From the NCBI RefSeq assembly GCF_028389875.1, contig NC_084672.1, positions 12,081,958 through 12,145,957 of the forward strand: a DNA stretch of 64,000 nucleotides. Reading direction: 5' to 3'. Shown piece after piece: positions 1 to 12,048 of the stretch (its first letter is position 1; every line of letters begins with the position of its first letter). This DNA is from Rhea pennata. Lineage: Eukaryota > Chordata > Aves > Rheiformes > Rheidae. Made by a program: the position numbers and the translations under genes. The notes under the pieces are model-generated. The model did not search any database and was not told where the DNA came from. It saw nothing but the letters and a program-made list of their open reading frames with translations.

Positions 1-380
1 GGAGAAGAGAAGACTGAGCGGGGATCTTACCGACATCTACAAATACCTCAAGGGAGGGTGTCAAGAGGATGGGGCCAGACTCTTTTCAGCAGTGCCCAGC
101 GATAGGACGAGAGGCAACGGGCACAAACTGAAACACAGGAAATTCCATCTGAACGTGAGGAAGAACTTCTTTACTGTGAGAGTGACAGAGCACTGGCACA
201 GGTTGCCCAGAGAGGTTGTTGCGTCTCCTTCCCTGGAGATATTCAAAACCTACCTGGATGCCATCCTGTGCAATAAGTTCTAAGTGACCTTGCTTGCACC
301 AGGTGATTGGAGTAGATGATCTCCAGAGGTCCCTTCCAACCTCAACCATTCTGTAATTCTGTGGTTCTGTAATATTAATG
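1..380 (+). mobile_element. CR1 LINE 3' end fragment
   Basis: The stretch reads like the 3' end of an avian CR1 non-LTR retrotransposon: a 'gttgcccagagaggttg' block near 203, then 'ccctggagatattcaaaacc' near 231, then 'tgatctccagaggtcccttc' near 318. It ends in repeated ATTCTGT-type units at about 349-372, the usual CR1 tail. It is cut by the window start, so its 5' extent is unknown. Short open frames in it are remnants or chance. CR1 is the dominant LINE of birds and other sauropsids, and this is the best single clue to the host group. Confidence 0.9.
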
Positions 381-2628
381 CTATAACCATTGTGGAATGA
401 GTGGTATGTGCAGAATCAGGCCCTCCAGCAAAACTGTTCACTTGTATGGGCAAATATTTGCCATCTCTCTTCGTTAGATCATGGAATCGCTTATCCCTAC
501 GGCCAGGGAAATTTTATAGGCTTTTTGTATTCCACTGGACTTATTTGAGCATATTCCTTTGTGGCTGTGCTATGTTTCATTTAAGAAAAGACAAGAGTAA
601 ACAGCTTTGCACTTCAAATACCAGAATATTCAGTCTTTGGCTAGAAAGTAGCAGCTTGTTCATCAAAGATTTTAATTCATTTGCTCAAGTACTAATCTGT
701 TTAGCATGTAAGTACATCCGAAGAGAGACTATGTCTATTTTTATTTTATCTTTTTAACTCGCCTCCAAATATGTAAATATTATTCAAAACATATTAAAAC
801 TGAACTATTTCTTGTTAGACATGGAATCTAATTGGCAGTTGTCCTTAACAGAGAGAAAGGAAGTATTTTAGGGAGGAAAACTATCTGATAGTAATCAGAA
901 AAGAAATGGTTCTCTTACCTGCCCTTAAGGCTTCCTACATCCTAGAAAAGTATTCAGCACCAAAATCTGGAAGAAATGAGGTGTCAGATTTCATTAATTC
1001 TTTAAAGTTCTTTAAACAAAACCATCACTGCAGAGAAATCTGAAAAATGTCCTGGAACTTATCAGAAGGTCACATGGCAGTCAACAGACATAGTAACAAA
1101 GCTTATTTTCCAAAAGGTTGTTTCACAATAGTTTTACATTGGAACCCTATTCTTTGAAATTATATTAAATTAACATAATATAATAGCTCACGTGTGTATT
1201 AAAAGAACTGAGTAATGCGTTTCCCTCTAGCTATAGTATGCTAAAGGAACTGATCAATAAAATCTTATATGCAATAAATGCCTCAGAGGGTATCAGAGCC
1301 CAAGCTGAATGGGAAACAGTAGCAGATGTTTTCAGTTTATACTCTACATACAAATAAAGAACACCTTCCCATTCTTACACTTAGATTTTGACCTGATTTA
1401 TTGTGAGGACCAGGTTAAATAATTAAGCAGTAGGTCAGAATTGTGCTGCATAAGGTCATCGCAGCTAATAGTTTGGCCAGCTGTGTTACAAATGAGGACT
1501 TGAATACTTGTGTTCTGGGAAGCTGCTATGTTGCTTCTTGTTTGTTTATTTTCCCCAGACTAATATAAGCCACGTCCGTATCATCGTATGGCTATTCTAT
1601 TTAACCCCAAATCTCCTCAAGATACAATATCTATAAACTTGCTCCATCTCAGGGTCATTAATATTATATAACAGCTCTGCTTTTGTCAGATTTAAGTCCG
1701 TGGACTTAGATTTCTGGAAAGCTCATAAATATTTCTTGAAGATATCAGCCAACATGTAATCTTCAATGGCCTTTTTGGATGTTTCAGGGATGTTGTAAAA
1801 TGGCTATATTTGTCTCTTAGTTATGATTTGTGCGTCATGGGTTTTTGTTACTACCTTATTTTGGATCATACTTTCAATTCATTCAGTGATGCAAATTAAA
1901 AGAAAATTTATTATTTACTTGAAATGAAGTCACTGTGTGCTTTTCAAATATGAGAAGGAAGACCACATGCTTACTAAATCATGTAGGTCACAAGTATTTC
2001 AGAGCATTGTTTCTATGAAAACGTTAAAAAATCAAAATATGACAGAATCAAATTTTCATATATAGCTAATAAACTATACTTCTCCCATCCACAAAGAATC
2101 TAATAGCTAAAATGGTTTTAATTTTGTCCAGTGCAGGGTAAATCTAGCAAAGGTGTAGTATCTTTAAGCTTCAACTAATGCAATAGATATTTTTTCTTGG
2201 GACAAAGTATTAACTAAGTCTGAAAGTAACAGAGAATAAAGCATTGTGGCATTGTAGACTAATATTAGAAAACAATATATCAGTGTTTATGATAATTGAA
2301 AACATGTACTCCAATATATAGCAGTGAATCCTGGAACTGAGTGGTTGAGATTCTTTATTAATTTCATGGTTGCTTGGTGGACTGGTCTCATAAAGAAACG
2401 TGGAAACCAGAAAACAAGAAAGAAAGAACATGGGGAAGTTTCATCATCAGAAAAAGGTATTCACTTGTGCTGATAAACAAACAAGAAATCTTCCTTAGCT
2501 TTAAAGACAATCTACTACTCATTCTTCCTGGAAATCCTAAAAGCCTTTCAATGCCTTTATATTTCTTTATAGGGAAGAAAGCTTGAAGCATAGCTATGCT
2601 ACGTGTTCCCTTTTTCGTTGTGTTTTAG
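381..2628. other. Anonymous AT-rich DNA upstream of the NNT-like relic
   Basis: No coding exon can be supported here. The first recognisable NNT-like exon begins at 2629, so earlier exons of that gene should lie here or to the left of the window. One stretch near 1741-1850 has a faint resemblance to the preceding NNT exon but is too weak to call. The 118-codon open frame at 401-757 has low-complexity composition and no family resemblance that I recognise. Confidence 0.5.
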
Positions 2629-2823
2629 ATGATGCATTTGGACTCAGGTCGTTGCTGGGCAGGTGTGCTGGCAGGGTTCTCCAGTCAAAACGCTTTTAGG
2701 TTTGGAAATGCCCTTGGTATGATTGGGGTTGCTGGAGATTTAGAATCAACACTGGAATACTGAGAACCTCACCAGAAGTGCTTGCACAGATGTCTGCAGC
2801 CATGGCACAAGGGGTGGCACGAG
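2629..2823 (+). pseudogene. NNT-like relic exon a (domain II helices)
   Basis: After the acceptor 'tgttttag' the frame reads [16 protein letters not shown] and then [12 protein letters not shown], matching the NNT segment with YLGSGLCCVGALAG and [13 protein letters not shown] one-base loss near 2755-2760 brings a TGA into frame at 2761-2763. The next frame continues with PEVLAQMSAAM, the counterpart of PELLAQMSGAM. Counting the lost base, the exon ends in phase 1, which fits the start of the next relic exon. The donor appears mutated ('cggtag'). Confidence 0.87.
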
Positions 2824-3702
2824 CGGTAGACGTATTTCTTATGAAATACATGTGCTCAGTTCATGGCATTTTCATTAATGGTTATTAATTTACTTCTTAT
2901 GTGAGGATAGGAAAACATAATATGTGGCACACTTAACTAATGGAGTTAAGTTGGGGCAAGAAATATATTAATTGCTCATAAATACCTTCAGTTTTCAGAA
3001 CATTTGAATGTTCTGAAATGAAAAAAAATGTTATTTCAAAAGCACTAAAAGAGTTAGGCATTTTTGGAACTTTCCTGTTATTTTTCTCAATTGAAACAAT
3101 TTAATTGTATGAATCCACCAACTATTTCACCTGATCTTGATCTGAATTTATTAATTTGTGGGGGAAAAATATTTTCATTCAGCTCTAATGTTGGTATCTA
3201 AGGCAGGTTTTGTATCTGGCAGTATGGAGGCTGATAGAAATTCCTAAAGGTATTTTTCCAGCACACATATGCAATTGAAACTTTGTGCAATAGGAGAGTA
3301 GGAGGCATTACTTCTTTACCAGTCTGCCACTTAAATTGTGGCATCATCTTCTAATGCATCCAGAGATGTTTTGCCTGTCTTGGTTCCCTACAGGCAAAAC
3401 TTAGTTGAAAAATGTTACGGGTGCATTCTCTCTCCAATACATAAGAAGCTGTGGCTTCAAAAGCACTATTCTGGCTCCATTTCTTACAAGCTGTCATACC
3501 CAAATGTTCTAATGCTGTATTTTTGGAAAAGACTTAAATTAGGTTAAAATTTCCTATAACTATTATATTTCTATTTTATTGTGCAAAAAGGAAAACAGCA
3601 TTAAAAACTAAACGTCCTTTCTTGCTTAACTGTCTGTTTATGCTTTGAGCATGAAATACAATATAATATTTTATCTTGGATCTAAACCATCTCATTTTGC
3701 AG

Positions 3703-3926
3703 GTCTTACCATTGCGAAACAAACTGAAATCTCTGACCTTCTTCAGCTTATAGCTGCGTTTCATAGTCTGGTTGCCTTGGCAGGAGCTCTTACGTGTATT
3801 GCTGAGTACATGATTGAATATCTGCACCTTGATGTTTGCCCTTCTGCCAGTGTTCTCAAAACAGTGGTGTATCTGGGGACTTATATTGGGGGTGAAACCT
3901 TCAGTGATTCTTTACTGGCTTACAAA
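3703..3926 (+). pseudogene. NNT-like relic exon b (domain II helices)
   Basis: Acceptor 'cattttgcag' is followed by an uninterrupted frame of about 75 codons containing [31 protein letters not shown] and [18 protein letters not shown]. These are landmark strings of NNT ([48 protein letters not shown]). The exon starts in the expected phase 1. After ..LLAY the similarity stops, so the original donor has probably been lost. This is the best preserved exon and has no stop inside the aligned part. Confidence 0.92.
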
Positions 3927-4020
3927 GTGCCCTGTTATATGCAATTTAAGATGAAGCTTCCTGAAGTCCCTTGTTGATCCTGGGTCCCCAAATGCAGTTG
4001 AACTCTAGCAGGATGTGCAG

Positions 4021-4072
4021 GAAAAAAAAAGAAAGAAAAGGAAAAAAAAAGAAAAAAAAGAAAGAAAAAGAA
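4021..4072 (+). repeat. Purine-rich (A)nG tract
   Basis: AAAAG/AAAG-rich simple sequence in the intron after relic exon b. A similar tract occurs at about 25549-25583. Confidence 0.8.
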
Positions 4073-4729
4073 ATTGTAGTCTTTATGCAACTTAATTTGA
4101 TGAACTTAGTAGGACTGGTAACCACGTAAGGGCTAGTGACTTTGATTTTGGTGCTGATTGGGAGAGACGTTGACATTAATCTTCAAAGTTGTTTTTGCTG
4201 GATTTTAGTTGTTAGAAAGAGATGTTTGACTACGAGTCCAACTTACACTTTGGACGTAATGCCTTTGGACTAAGATTCTGATGTAAACAAAGAGTGGCCA
4301 GAGAAATTGTAGTAAGAGATCTTCTAGGTCCCTATGGGTGGATTATTTCCTACTGTGTTAATAGACAGCTACTAAAGCTTCATCTTCCAAATAGTTACTG
4401 CTCCCTATTTGCTGCTATAATGTACTCATTTGTCATGAGAAACTGATTTTGCTTTACCCCAGCTGATAAGGATGAAGCAGGAGTAGTCATGGAGTATTTG
4501 GAACTGGAATGCTTCTATTTCTGAAAACTACTTCAAAATAAAATTCCTTCATAGTTGTCTTGGATCTGCAGTAGGCAGATCTTCCAGCTCAGTTAATCTC
4601 TCTTGGGACCAATATCTTTGGTATTTTGTTTCTGTATCTGTAGCTTGTCTTAATTTCCAGTGCTTTAGCAGTAAAAATACTTTAGTAGTAAAGTCAATAC
4701 AGTGTTAGAGCAGCCATGCCTGCTTCCAG

Positions 4730-4890
4730 GTGTACTGAACTCAGGAGCATTTCCTCTATGTGCACATGACTACTTGAATGTTGGTTCGTTGATAGCATCC
4801 TTGGGTAGTATGATACCTTTTGTGTTGGATCCAAGCTACAACACTGGTGTAGTGTGCCCTTTTGGTGCTACAGGTCTCTCTTCAATTACA
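4730..4890 (+). pseudogene. NNT-like relic exon c (domain II helices)
   Basis: Acceptor 'ctgcttccag' and donor 'aca|gtaagg' flank an open frame with YLNVGSLIASLGSMIPFVLD and PSYNTG. It aligns without gaps to the NNT segment that runs from the QG before LLKS to SALSAVM ([26 protein letters not shown]). The end is phase 0, matching the next exon. No stop is seen in this exon. Confidence 0.88.
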
Positions 4891-5521
4891 GTAAGGGTAT
4901 CAAGAGAGAACTTCTTGAACCTCTGCATTGCAAATGCAAGTAATGTAACACTCTTGCACGCACATTTAGCACTTGCTGAAAGCTAGCCACAATGCAGTCT
5001 TGCACACTAGCTGAAAAATTTGGCATAAATTATGAGGAATCAACAAAGCACTTCACAGAATGTTTATGTAGCCCTACAAAAATTCCATAACAAGTCTGCA
5101 AAACCCTGCAGGATCCCACAAACCACACTGCAGAGATCCAAAACGTTTTAGCCAGCAGCGGTGCTGTAAAATAAGCCACAAATGTTTATCTAGTGAGATG
5201 TATATGTAATCCTAGGCATTGCTGTAATTATGGGCTAGTTTTGAAAGAATTAGGAGAGAGTAAGGGTCTTGTATGAAAAATAACAAATATTTTCAGCTCA
5301 TCTTCTGTCTGTGATAAGCTTTTAGTAAAACTTCTAAAGGTTTATCTGCTCACATGACCGAACCCAAAATCCATAAATAATGTCATGGGTAATTGTCTTT
5401 TGCTAACTGTCTACTTGAATTAATTTTTGTTTCCTCTTAGTTAATATTTTAGGAATTATATCATTTCTTGAAATATGAATTTCACTTTTCTTTCCCTTTT
5501 GTGATGTTTGTTAAATTGCAG

Positions 5522-5699
5522 GAACTGATGCTCACAGCAGCAATAGGAGGAGTAGTTATGCCTGTTGTTACTACTGCTCTGATCAGCTACTCTGGCTAGG
5601 CCTTGTGTGTAGAAGAATTTCTTCTTGACAACAATCTGATGGCAATTGTGGGTGCCTTGGTTGATTCCTCTGCAGCTATCCTGTGATACATTGTATGTG
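5522..5699 (+). pseudogene. NNT-like relic exon d, two nonsense codons
   Basis: Acceptor 'ttgcag' and donor 'g|gtaaga' bound a frame reading LTAAIGGVVMPVVTTALISY and then LLDNNLMAIVGALVDSSAAI. The NNT counterparts are [20 protein letters not shown] and [20 protein letters not shown]. The conserved tryptophan codon of the YSGWALC string is now TAG at 5597-5599, and the serine of AILSYIMC is TGA at 5684-5686. Both changes are in the exon frame and are single-base differences from likely ancestral codons (TGG, TCA). Confidence 0.92.
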
Positions 5700-6782
5700 G
5701 TAAGATGGAAACACTACTAGTTTGGCCCCTTCTATGTGAAATGAGCCTAAAGCATCTACTTTGGAAACTTTTTTAAAGTAAGATACTGGAGGGAACTGGA
5801 TGACTAGTTTGGCTGCCAGTTAGAATTTTGCTCATAATTGTAATAAATGATGAAAAGTTACCAGAACTGGGTGAATTTCTGGTGGGTTTCTAGAAACAGA
5901 ATTTGGCAAATGAACTCCTTAGATGCCAAGAACAGCTAAAATCTCAGAATATGTCTGCCCAATACAAAGATGTGTAGATGACTTAGCTCAAGGATTGGAA
6001 GTAATGTATGTTTGCTAGGACTGCACTTCCCCATTTTGCCCTACTTATTAATAGCTTCTTTACCCTTAACTCAAGCACTTCCACATGGCTCCTTAAGCGA
6101 GCTGATCCTTTCAGGTCAGGTGATAGCCATATGGTAGACGAGAGCTTGCACAGCTTTACCTGAGTCAAGCCACTTAGTATATAAACAGTTCCTGGTACAC
6201 TAAATCTGGCATTTGAACTTGAAAAACAACTAGAAAAAGAAATAAGCAGCAATGTGATTTCCCTGCAAATCCAGAAATGTAAGTGAATGTTTTTATAAAA
6301 AGACTAAACAACCTTTATGAAAGGATCTCACCCAGCAGCTAACTTTGAAGAAATGTGCTGTTCCATAACAAGCAAAAGGGGAGATATTAGTTAAACAAAG
6401 AACGTCTTTGTTTCACAAGAGAAAAATGTGAAGGTATTTTGGGGAGGAGAGGAAAGTTGTTTAAAAATGGATAAAAAACCCAAGGTTTTCTGAAAGGCTT
6501 GTCTGAAAAATCTGTGTTCAAATTGTGTCATTTTTTATGCCAAATGGGATGCTGAAGCTTTCCAAAAAGAGAGCAATAGAATATTGAACTGTTGAACTGT
6601 TGCTGCATCAGCTTCAGAGCTTGTTAAAGTAAACTTTAATGAGCTGAGGAATAGTACAGTCTGCTTTCCCAAACAAACTACATGGGAATTTACAGCAAAT
6701 GCGCTATTTATTTTGAGATTCTTTTAATGGAATCAGAACTGTTGTTTTGACCAATATGCTTATTCAATATATTCACATTTAG

Positions 6783-6943
6783 GCCATGAACAGATCTTTG
6801 CCAAATGTCATTTTGGGTGGATATGGTACATAATCTACAGCTGGAGGCAGAAACCCGTAAAAATTTTTGGAACTCGCACTGAAATTGGATTAGACCAAGC
6901 TATTGAAATGATAAAGGAGACTAATTCTGTCTCATTACCCCAA
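6783..6943 (+). pseudogene. NNT-like relic exon e (start of NADP-binding domain III)
   Basis: Acceptor 'cacatttag' is followed by AMNRSLPNVILGGYGT, then TAA at 6831-6833, then STAGG. A one-base gain near 6855 shifts the frame, after which GTRTEIGLDQAIEMIKETNS matches NNT [20 protein letters not shown]. The exon end, before 'gtgaga', shows a further two-base discrepancy. This segment links the membrane domain to domain III. Confidence 0.9.
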
Positions 6944-9900
6944 GTGAGAGTTCAGATATTTATTGTTCATTTACACCATAGTAGGCTTTTCAGGCTACCT
7001 CAGATCTTGCATAACATTCTACATAGTTCACTTTTCACTATTAAACATATCAAATTATTGTTTTCACTTCCTTTGAGTCTATGCAATTGACTATTAAATT
7101 TACAGTTGTACAGATATTAAGATTAAATAGCTCTTCTCTCCTTATATGCCACCTGTGTCCCATTTAACGTTAGCAACTATTTCCCTCTGGGCTTTGCGCA
7201 TGACTACAGCTCTGTGCAATCATTAGTCCACTTCATGCTTAATCATATTTGTTCCTATGTATATGCTTCCTTTTAAAAACTGAGTGTCCTTGCCTTTCCA
7301 GCAGAATAGAATTTCTCTTTACTTTGGAAGCTGTTTTGAAAGCCTACGGCTGCCAAGTCAATTACATGCAGACTACCTGAGTGTACACTATGAAAGCATT
7401 GCCCAGCTTCACCTCACCAGTTTTACTTTTGCTCTCTTTCTTTGCAGCTAACTTTCACCCTTGATTTTAAGTGTTTCAAGACAGAGATTTTGCTTTTGTG
7501 TCTGTTGCATGCCTGTGACTATTATTATTGTAGTGAAGTAGCAATTTTGTGCTAGGCCTTATACAAACATGCAAGAAAGACTAAAAATCTTGCAATAGAG
7601 AAATTAAGAATATAAGCTAAAAATGAGGTTATAACAAATACTTGGACACAAAATGCAAGATTATTATGTGGGTTTTTTTTTTCTACCAACATGTTTGCAA
7701 TGGAACTTTTTGTTCAGATATAGTCAGAAAATACACCATTTTTGTGATTTGCTATCATGAATGCAGAATGCCAGCCTGTCACTAGTGAATCCATTTGATA
7801 GCATCCTGGATGCATGTGGCAACAGTGAAAACTGAATGCTTCCTGATGTAGTGAATTCCAACCATAACTGATATTATAGATCTAATGAAAAACTTCAGTT
7901 AACTAGAAATAGCACATTTGATAATGTTGCATATGTCTTGGCAGTATTATGATCCTCAGCTTGTTTTGTAATGATATAGCATAGTACAAAGACCTTTCAA
8001 CATGAACCAGGTCTAGGTAGACACCAATCTCGATTTCATCAGTTTTATGATATTTGTCATTTTTCTGGAATTTTGAGAACTTACTCTTGCACTTTTGCTG
8101 TTTGTTCCTGCTACAATGGAAGTCAGACCTGCTTGTTATGACTGCTAGACCCTAAAGAATAAGTGCCTTGCTTTCGATTTTCTATGAACTCTACTGGGAG
8201 TTTTTTTCCTCACCTGAAAAAATAATGAAGACCTTAAGGCTAAAACTGGGGATAGAGAAATACAAAGTCCTCGGGCACACCTAAACTTAAATGGATTTTA
8301 CAACTCTGAATGGTATTGTCATATAGCAAAGAAGCATGAAGTGAAGTTACTGAAGTTATTTCATTGGTTTTCCCTTTTCTTGTTAAGTCTCATACCTCCA
8401 AAAAGACCACTTGCTTTTCATGTCCAAAAAATGAGTGACCCACCATTGCTAAAATTTATTCAGGCTAATCATCTACTGAGTCTGATAAGATATTTTACTA
8501 GGAATGGCAAGTCTTGGCCAATATTCAATTACAATTTGCAACAATAACAAAAAAAAGTTTGTGTCATGATTTATTAGGTATTTTCTACATATAGCTGTCC
8601 TAGAGAATTTAAAACTATTTACTGTGATCAGGAAACGTTCTGTTTTCACACATCTCGGGTCTGCAGGCCAGCATAGCCAGTGAGCTGAAATGTGCCAGTT
8701 AGTCGTCTTACAATAACTTCTTGTGGATTATTATAATGAATTTTTTGAAGGTGTGTGAACAAAAGACCGTGGTTCCAAATATGTAAGAGAAAATCATTAA
8801 ATTAATAGTTGTTTTACAGTGCGCTGCCTGAAGCTACCAATCATTTGTTATTTAGCCAGCTGGGCTGTTCTGCAGCTCAGCAGGAGCCCCAAGTATGGGC
8901 CTAGATCTTCCCCTAAGTTGCAGGAGTTAAAAGCGCTATATATACCTATAATTATAATCAAGCAAATTTCTCCAGCTGACCCAAGAATACAGTTGGCTTC
9001 TTTCAGATGCAGCTGCATGCAGCCCTTAGCCAAATGGATGGGTCATCGTGATGAGGGGCCTCTGAAAGGAGAGGGGATGATATGGAGAAAAAGCAAGAGA
9101 ACTGCCAAAGTGCCTCCCCCAGTAAAACAGGCGACTGTAGATGGTAATGTTAAGTGCTGGTTTTTTGTACAGTCACATTAAAAAAATCCAACACAAAACA
9201 CTCAAAGTCCTAGAAATTTGCTATTGGTCATGATGCTTATGTGCTCTTCCCCAGGAGATTAAAGAAATTATTTTTAATAGGTCAGAAGTTTTACTTGCAA
9301 CAAAATTATAGATTCCAAATAGAACACTGCAGTGTTAAATATGTGAAAAAAATCAATGTTTGGGATGTTAATTATTTGTAGTTTTAATTATCACTCAATT
9401 ATCTTTTTTGGATTTATTGCTGTGTAAGTCCTAAGTTTGTGTGCATGGCAAATCATTCGTAATATATTCTACACTGTATGCATAAGGAAGGCCCTAACAG
9501 CTGTGACCATTTCTCCAGAGATGCGTATGATCTGTAACATGTTCAGATTGCAAGAGAAGAGCAAAAGTGGCTCTACTGCCTCTGGGCCATCCTCCTCCTG
9601 CTGAGGCTGCCAGTCATTAATCCAGGACCTCCAACGGCCACTGCTGACAGCCAGAGAATTTGGTAGGTTCAGCAGCGCCCTTTCATCACCTTACAATGTG
9701 GTTCTGTAGGGAAACTGATGCAAGCCAGTACCTAGAACTTTCTCATTTCACTTCAAACAAACAAAACCCTCCTCTAGATGCAACGTAGATTTTTAGGTTT
9801 AGGATTAAAACTATCCCTCTGCAGTATAGTTTGCTCTCACATGTCCTCTGTCATCTGCCTGCAGCAAATGAATTTTGTTGGTTTCTTAAGTGATGAACAA

Positions 9901-10000
9901 GATTCTTAAGTCACTAAGTCAGAGAAACATGTTGTTGTTACTGGAGTGCTATGGGGTGCTTTAGGTGGAATGCTTCTGCATGACGATAACCTTTCTGAAG
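6944..10000 (+). other. Retained 3-kb intron of the NNT-like relic
   Basis: No coding exon was recognised between relic exons e and f. The 120-codon open frame at 8819-9181 has no family resemblance and no clean splice context, and is taken as chance. Confidence 0.5.
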
Positions 10001-10080
10001 GTTTGGGAAGGAGCCTTTGTGCAGCCAAGGCCCAATATCCCATTGCCAATATGGTAAAATTGCTTAATGAACAAAGAAAA
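10001..10080 (+). pseudogene. NNT-like relic exon f (NADP(H)-binding motif)
   Basis: The frame reads GLGRSLCAAKAQYPIANMVK and then LLNEQ. NNT has GYGLCAAKAQYPIADLVK and MLTEQ here. Two extra codons (RS) interrupt the glycine-rich nucleotide-binding turn, which would be expected to harm NADP binding in a living enzyme. The acceptor is weak ('ctgaag'). Confidence 0.85.
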
Positions 10081-10573
10081 AATCAGCTATGTTGTAATGA
10101 TACTCCTGATCTTCAGCTAGCAGGACCTGCCATATGTGTTTTCATCAATATATGACTGAATCTAATCTCAACAGAGGGAAGCCAAATTACCTCAGCTAAG
10201 GAGCTGATGTTATCTTATTTAAATAAGCTAGTCACAGAAAATGTAGTAGTTTCATTAACACATTGTTTACTTTTTTTTTAATAATTTCGGCAAGGAACTT
10301 CTGAGGTAATTTTTGAAGGACAGAGGGCAATGTGCAGAAGTTCTTTACTTCAGTCCTCTCCTCCTGCTCTCTCATTATAAAAATGCTAGATGCTGTTCCT
10401 CAGGATGTACTTTTAGGAGTGTTTGGTTCTCTTTCTGCATCTGGTACACAAATATCGCTTTGGAATCAAACTGCTTTTACAGGTGTGTGGGTTTTTTTGG
10501 TTTTTTTTTTTTTTTTTTTTTTCAGTTCACAGCTGAACATCTTCACCTCCACCTTTTTTCCCCTCTTTTTCTG

Positions 10574-10695
10574 TGTTTGGTGTTCACCTGTAGCAGGCCA
10601 TATGCCAAGGCAACTAAATGTGTTGCTGGTTAAAGCCAGTATACTTTGTGGTGTTGTATTACAAAAACTGGACAGCATAAATGAAGATTTTCCAG
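10574..10695 (+). pseudogene. NNT-like relic exon g (domain III)
   Basis: The frame reads PVAGHMPRQLNVLLVKAS and then LDSINEDFP, ending at donor 'cag|gtaagg'. NNT has PVAGRMPGQLNVLLAEAG and MDEINHDFP. A one-base loss near 10586 separates the upstream FGVH from PVAG. The acceptor region is a long T tract with no clear AG at the expected place. The phase at the donor joins perfectly to the next exon. Confidence 0.9.
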
Positions 10696-12048
10696 GTAAG
10701 GCCTAAAATATTAACTGCTTGTCTTGTAATCAAGTCACACCAAATAGTTACATTTATGTCTTACGGTGAATGATTAGAATTTTTTTTCTAACTGGCATTT
10801 TGGTACTTTACATTTTGGCTAGAGTGGTTGAATTAACATTAAGTAATATTTACTTAATAACTAATTAATTTAAATTATTAAAGACTGAAAAAAATTAAAC
10901 TGAAAAAAAACCCTAAGAATCAAACAATTGGTTTACCTAGATAATAATGGTAATATCTACTGAGTTTTGCTTGATATATGTAAAATAGACCTTTTTCATC
11001 AAATACATACCTGTGTGTTATCAATACAGCTAATATGGTCTGGATTCATGTAATATTCTGAAATATCAGACAAAGGCATGTTCACTCTTTGTTTCACAGC
11101 AGTTATTGGGAATTATGCTACTGATTCTAATGAAAACACAAAGATTTTTTTTTTTTTTTTTTAATGAGCTGAGAGCATCATTCCAGTAACTTCCAAAAGC
11201 CATCTATTTTTTTTTATCCTTGTTGATGGGTATCAACAGTCAATTTTTCTTTCCCCAACCATCATAAGGTAATTCCTTATGGCTATTCCTTGGAACCTTT
11301 CTTTATATGGGTATAGTTGAAGAATGGTCTTGAACTGTTATGCCAGAATGTGTAAGTTGTAGAGCAAATCCATTAAATGAATAAGCCACCAAGTATTAGG
11401 ACCAGATGGTATTCACCCAGAAATTCTGAGGGAATTCAAATATGAAACTGCTGAAATGTTATTAGGGGCTTGTTGCACCAACCATTCATGAGTACTGTGG
11501 TAGCCAGAGCTTTTAGGAATTACTTGGAAATTCTAGAACTGTGTTCTACCATCTTAACCCAAGATGTGGAATCTCTGGACCTACGATGGCCTCTGTGCAA
11601 GTGGATTGCTTCTCACATGCACAGCCATGGAAATGAGGCACTGAACAGAATTGTAGAATTAGACTGTAAGTGAATGGTGTTGAAATAAACTACATGTTAT
11701 AATATTATGGAAGTCGTACTTGGATTCCACATTATGTGCTCTATTTAGCAACCTCACAAGGGCCTTGCGTAAGATCCCGTTAAATCTTAGGAGTATTTAT
11801 CTTCATGGAATCTTACACGGAGAATGCACAAAAATATTATAATAGCTTTCATTAGCACATGTAACTGCCAAGATTTGATTCTAGATTTGAACACCAACAG
11901 ATGGACCTAATTTTTTCATTTAAACAACAAACTGTTATCGTTTATTGTACGCTTGATTAATGTGCTTTGGTGTCGCCTTGATAAAAGAAAAGCCACTGCT
12001 TCAGGTTATAAATAATACATTTTGCAATATATTTCCTTTCTGTTTCAG

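Noticed and set aside
401-757. 118-codon open frame
   Set aside because: Hydrophobic low-information composition, no splice or promoter context, no family likeness.
1741-1850. Faint match to the NNT exon just before relic exon a (frame ISQHVIFNGLFGCFRDVVK)
   Set aside because: Few identities, unequal length and no convincing splice sites; similar matches arise by chance in AT-rich DNA.
8819-9181. 120-codon open frame in the NNT-relic intron
   Set aside because: No family likeness and no supporting signals.
10313-10490. Open frame ending at 'acag|gtgtgt' before relic exon g, possible extra exon
   Set aside because: NNT has no sequence between relic exons f and g to account for it, and the acceptor is unclear.
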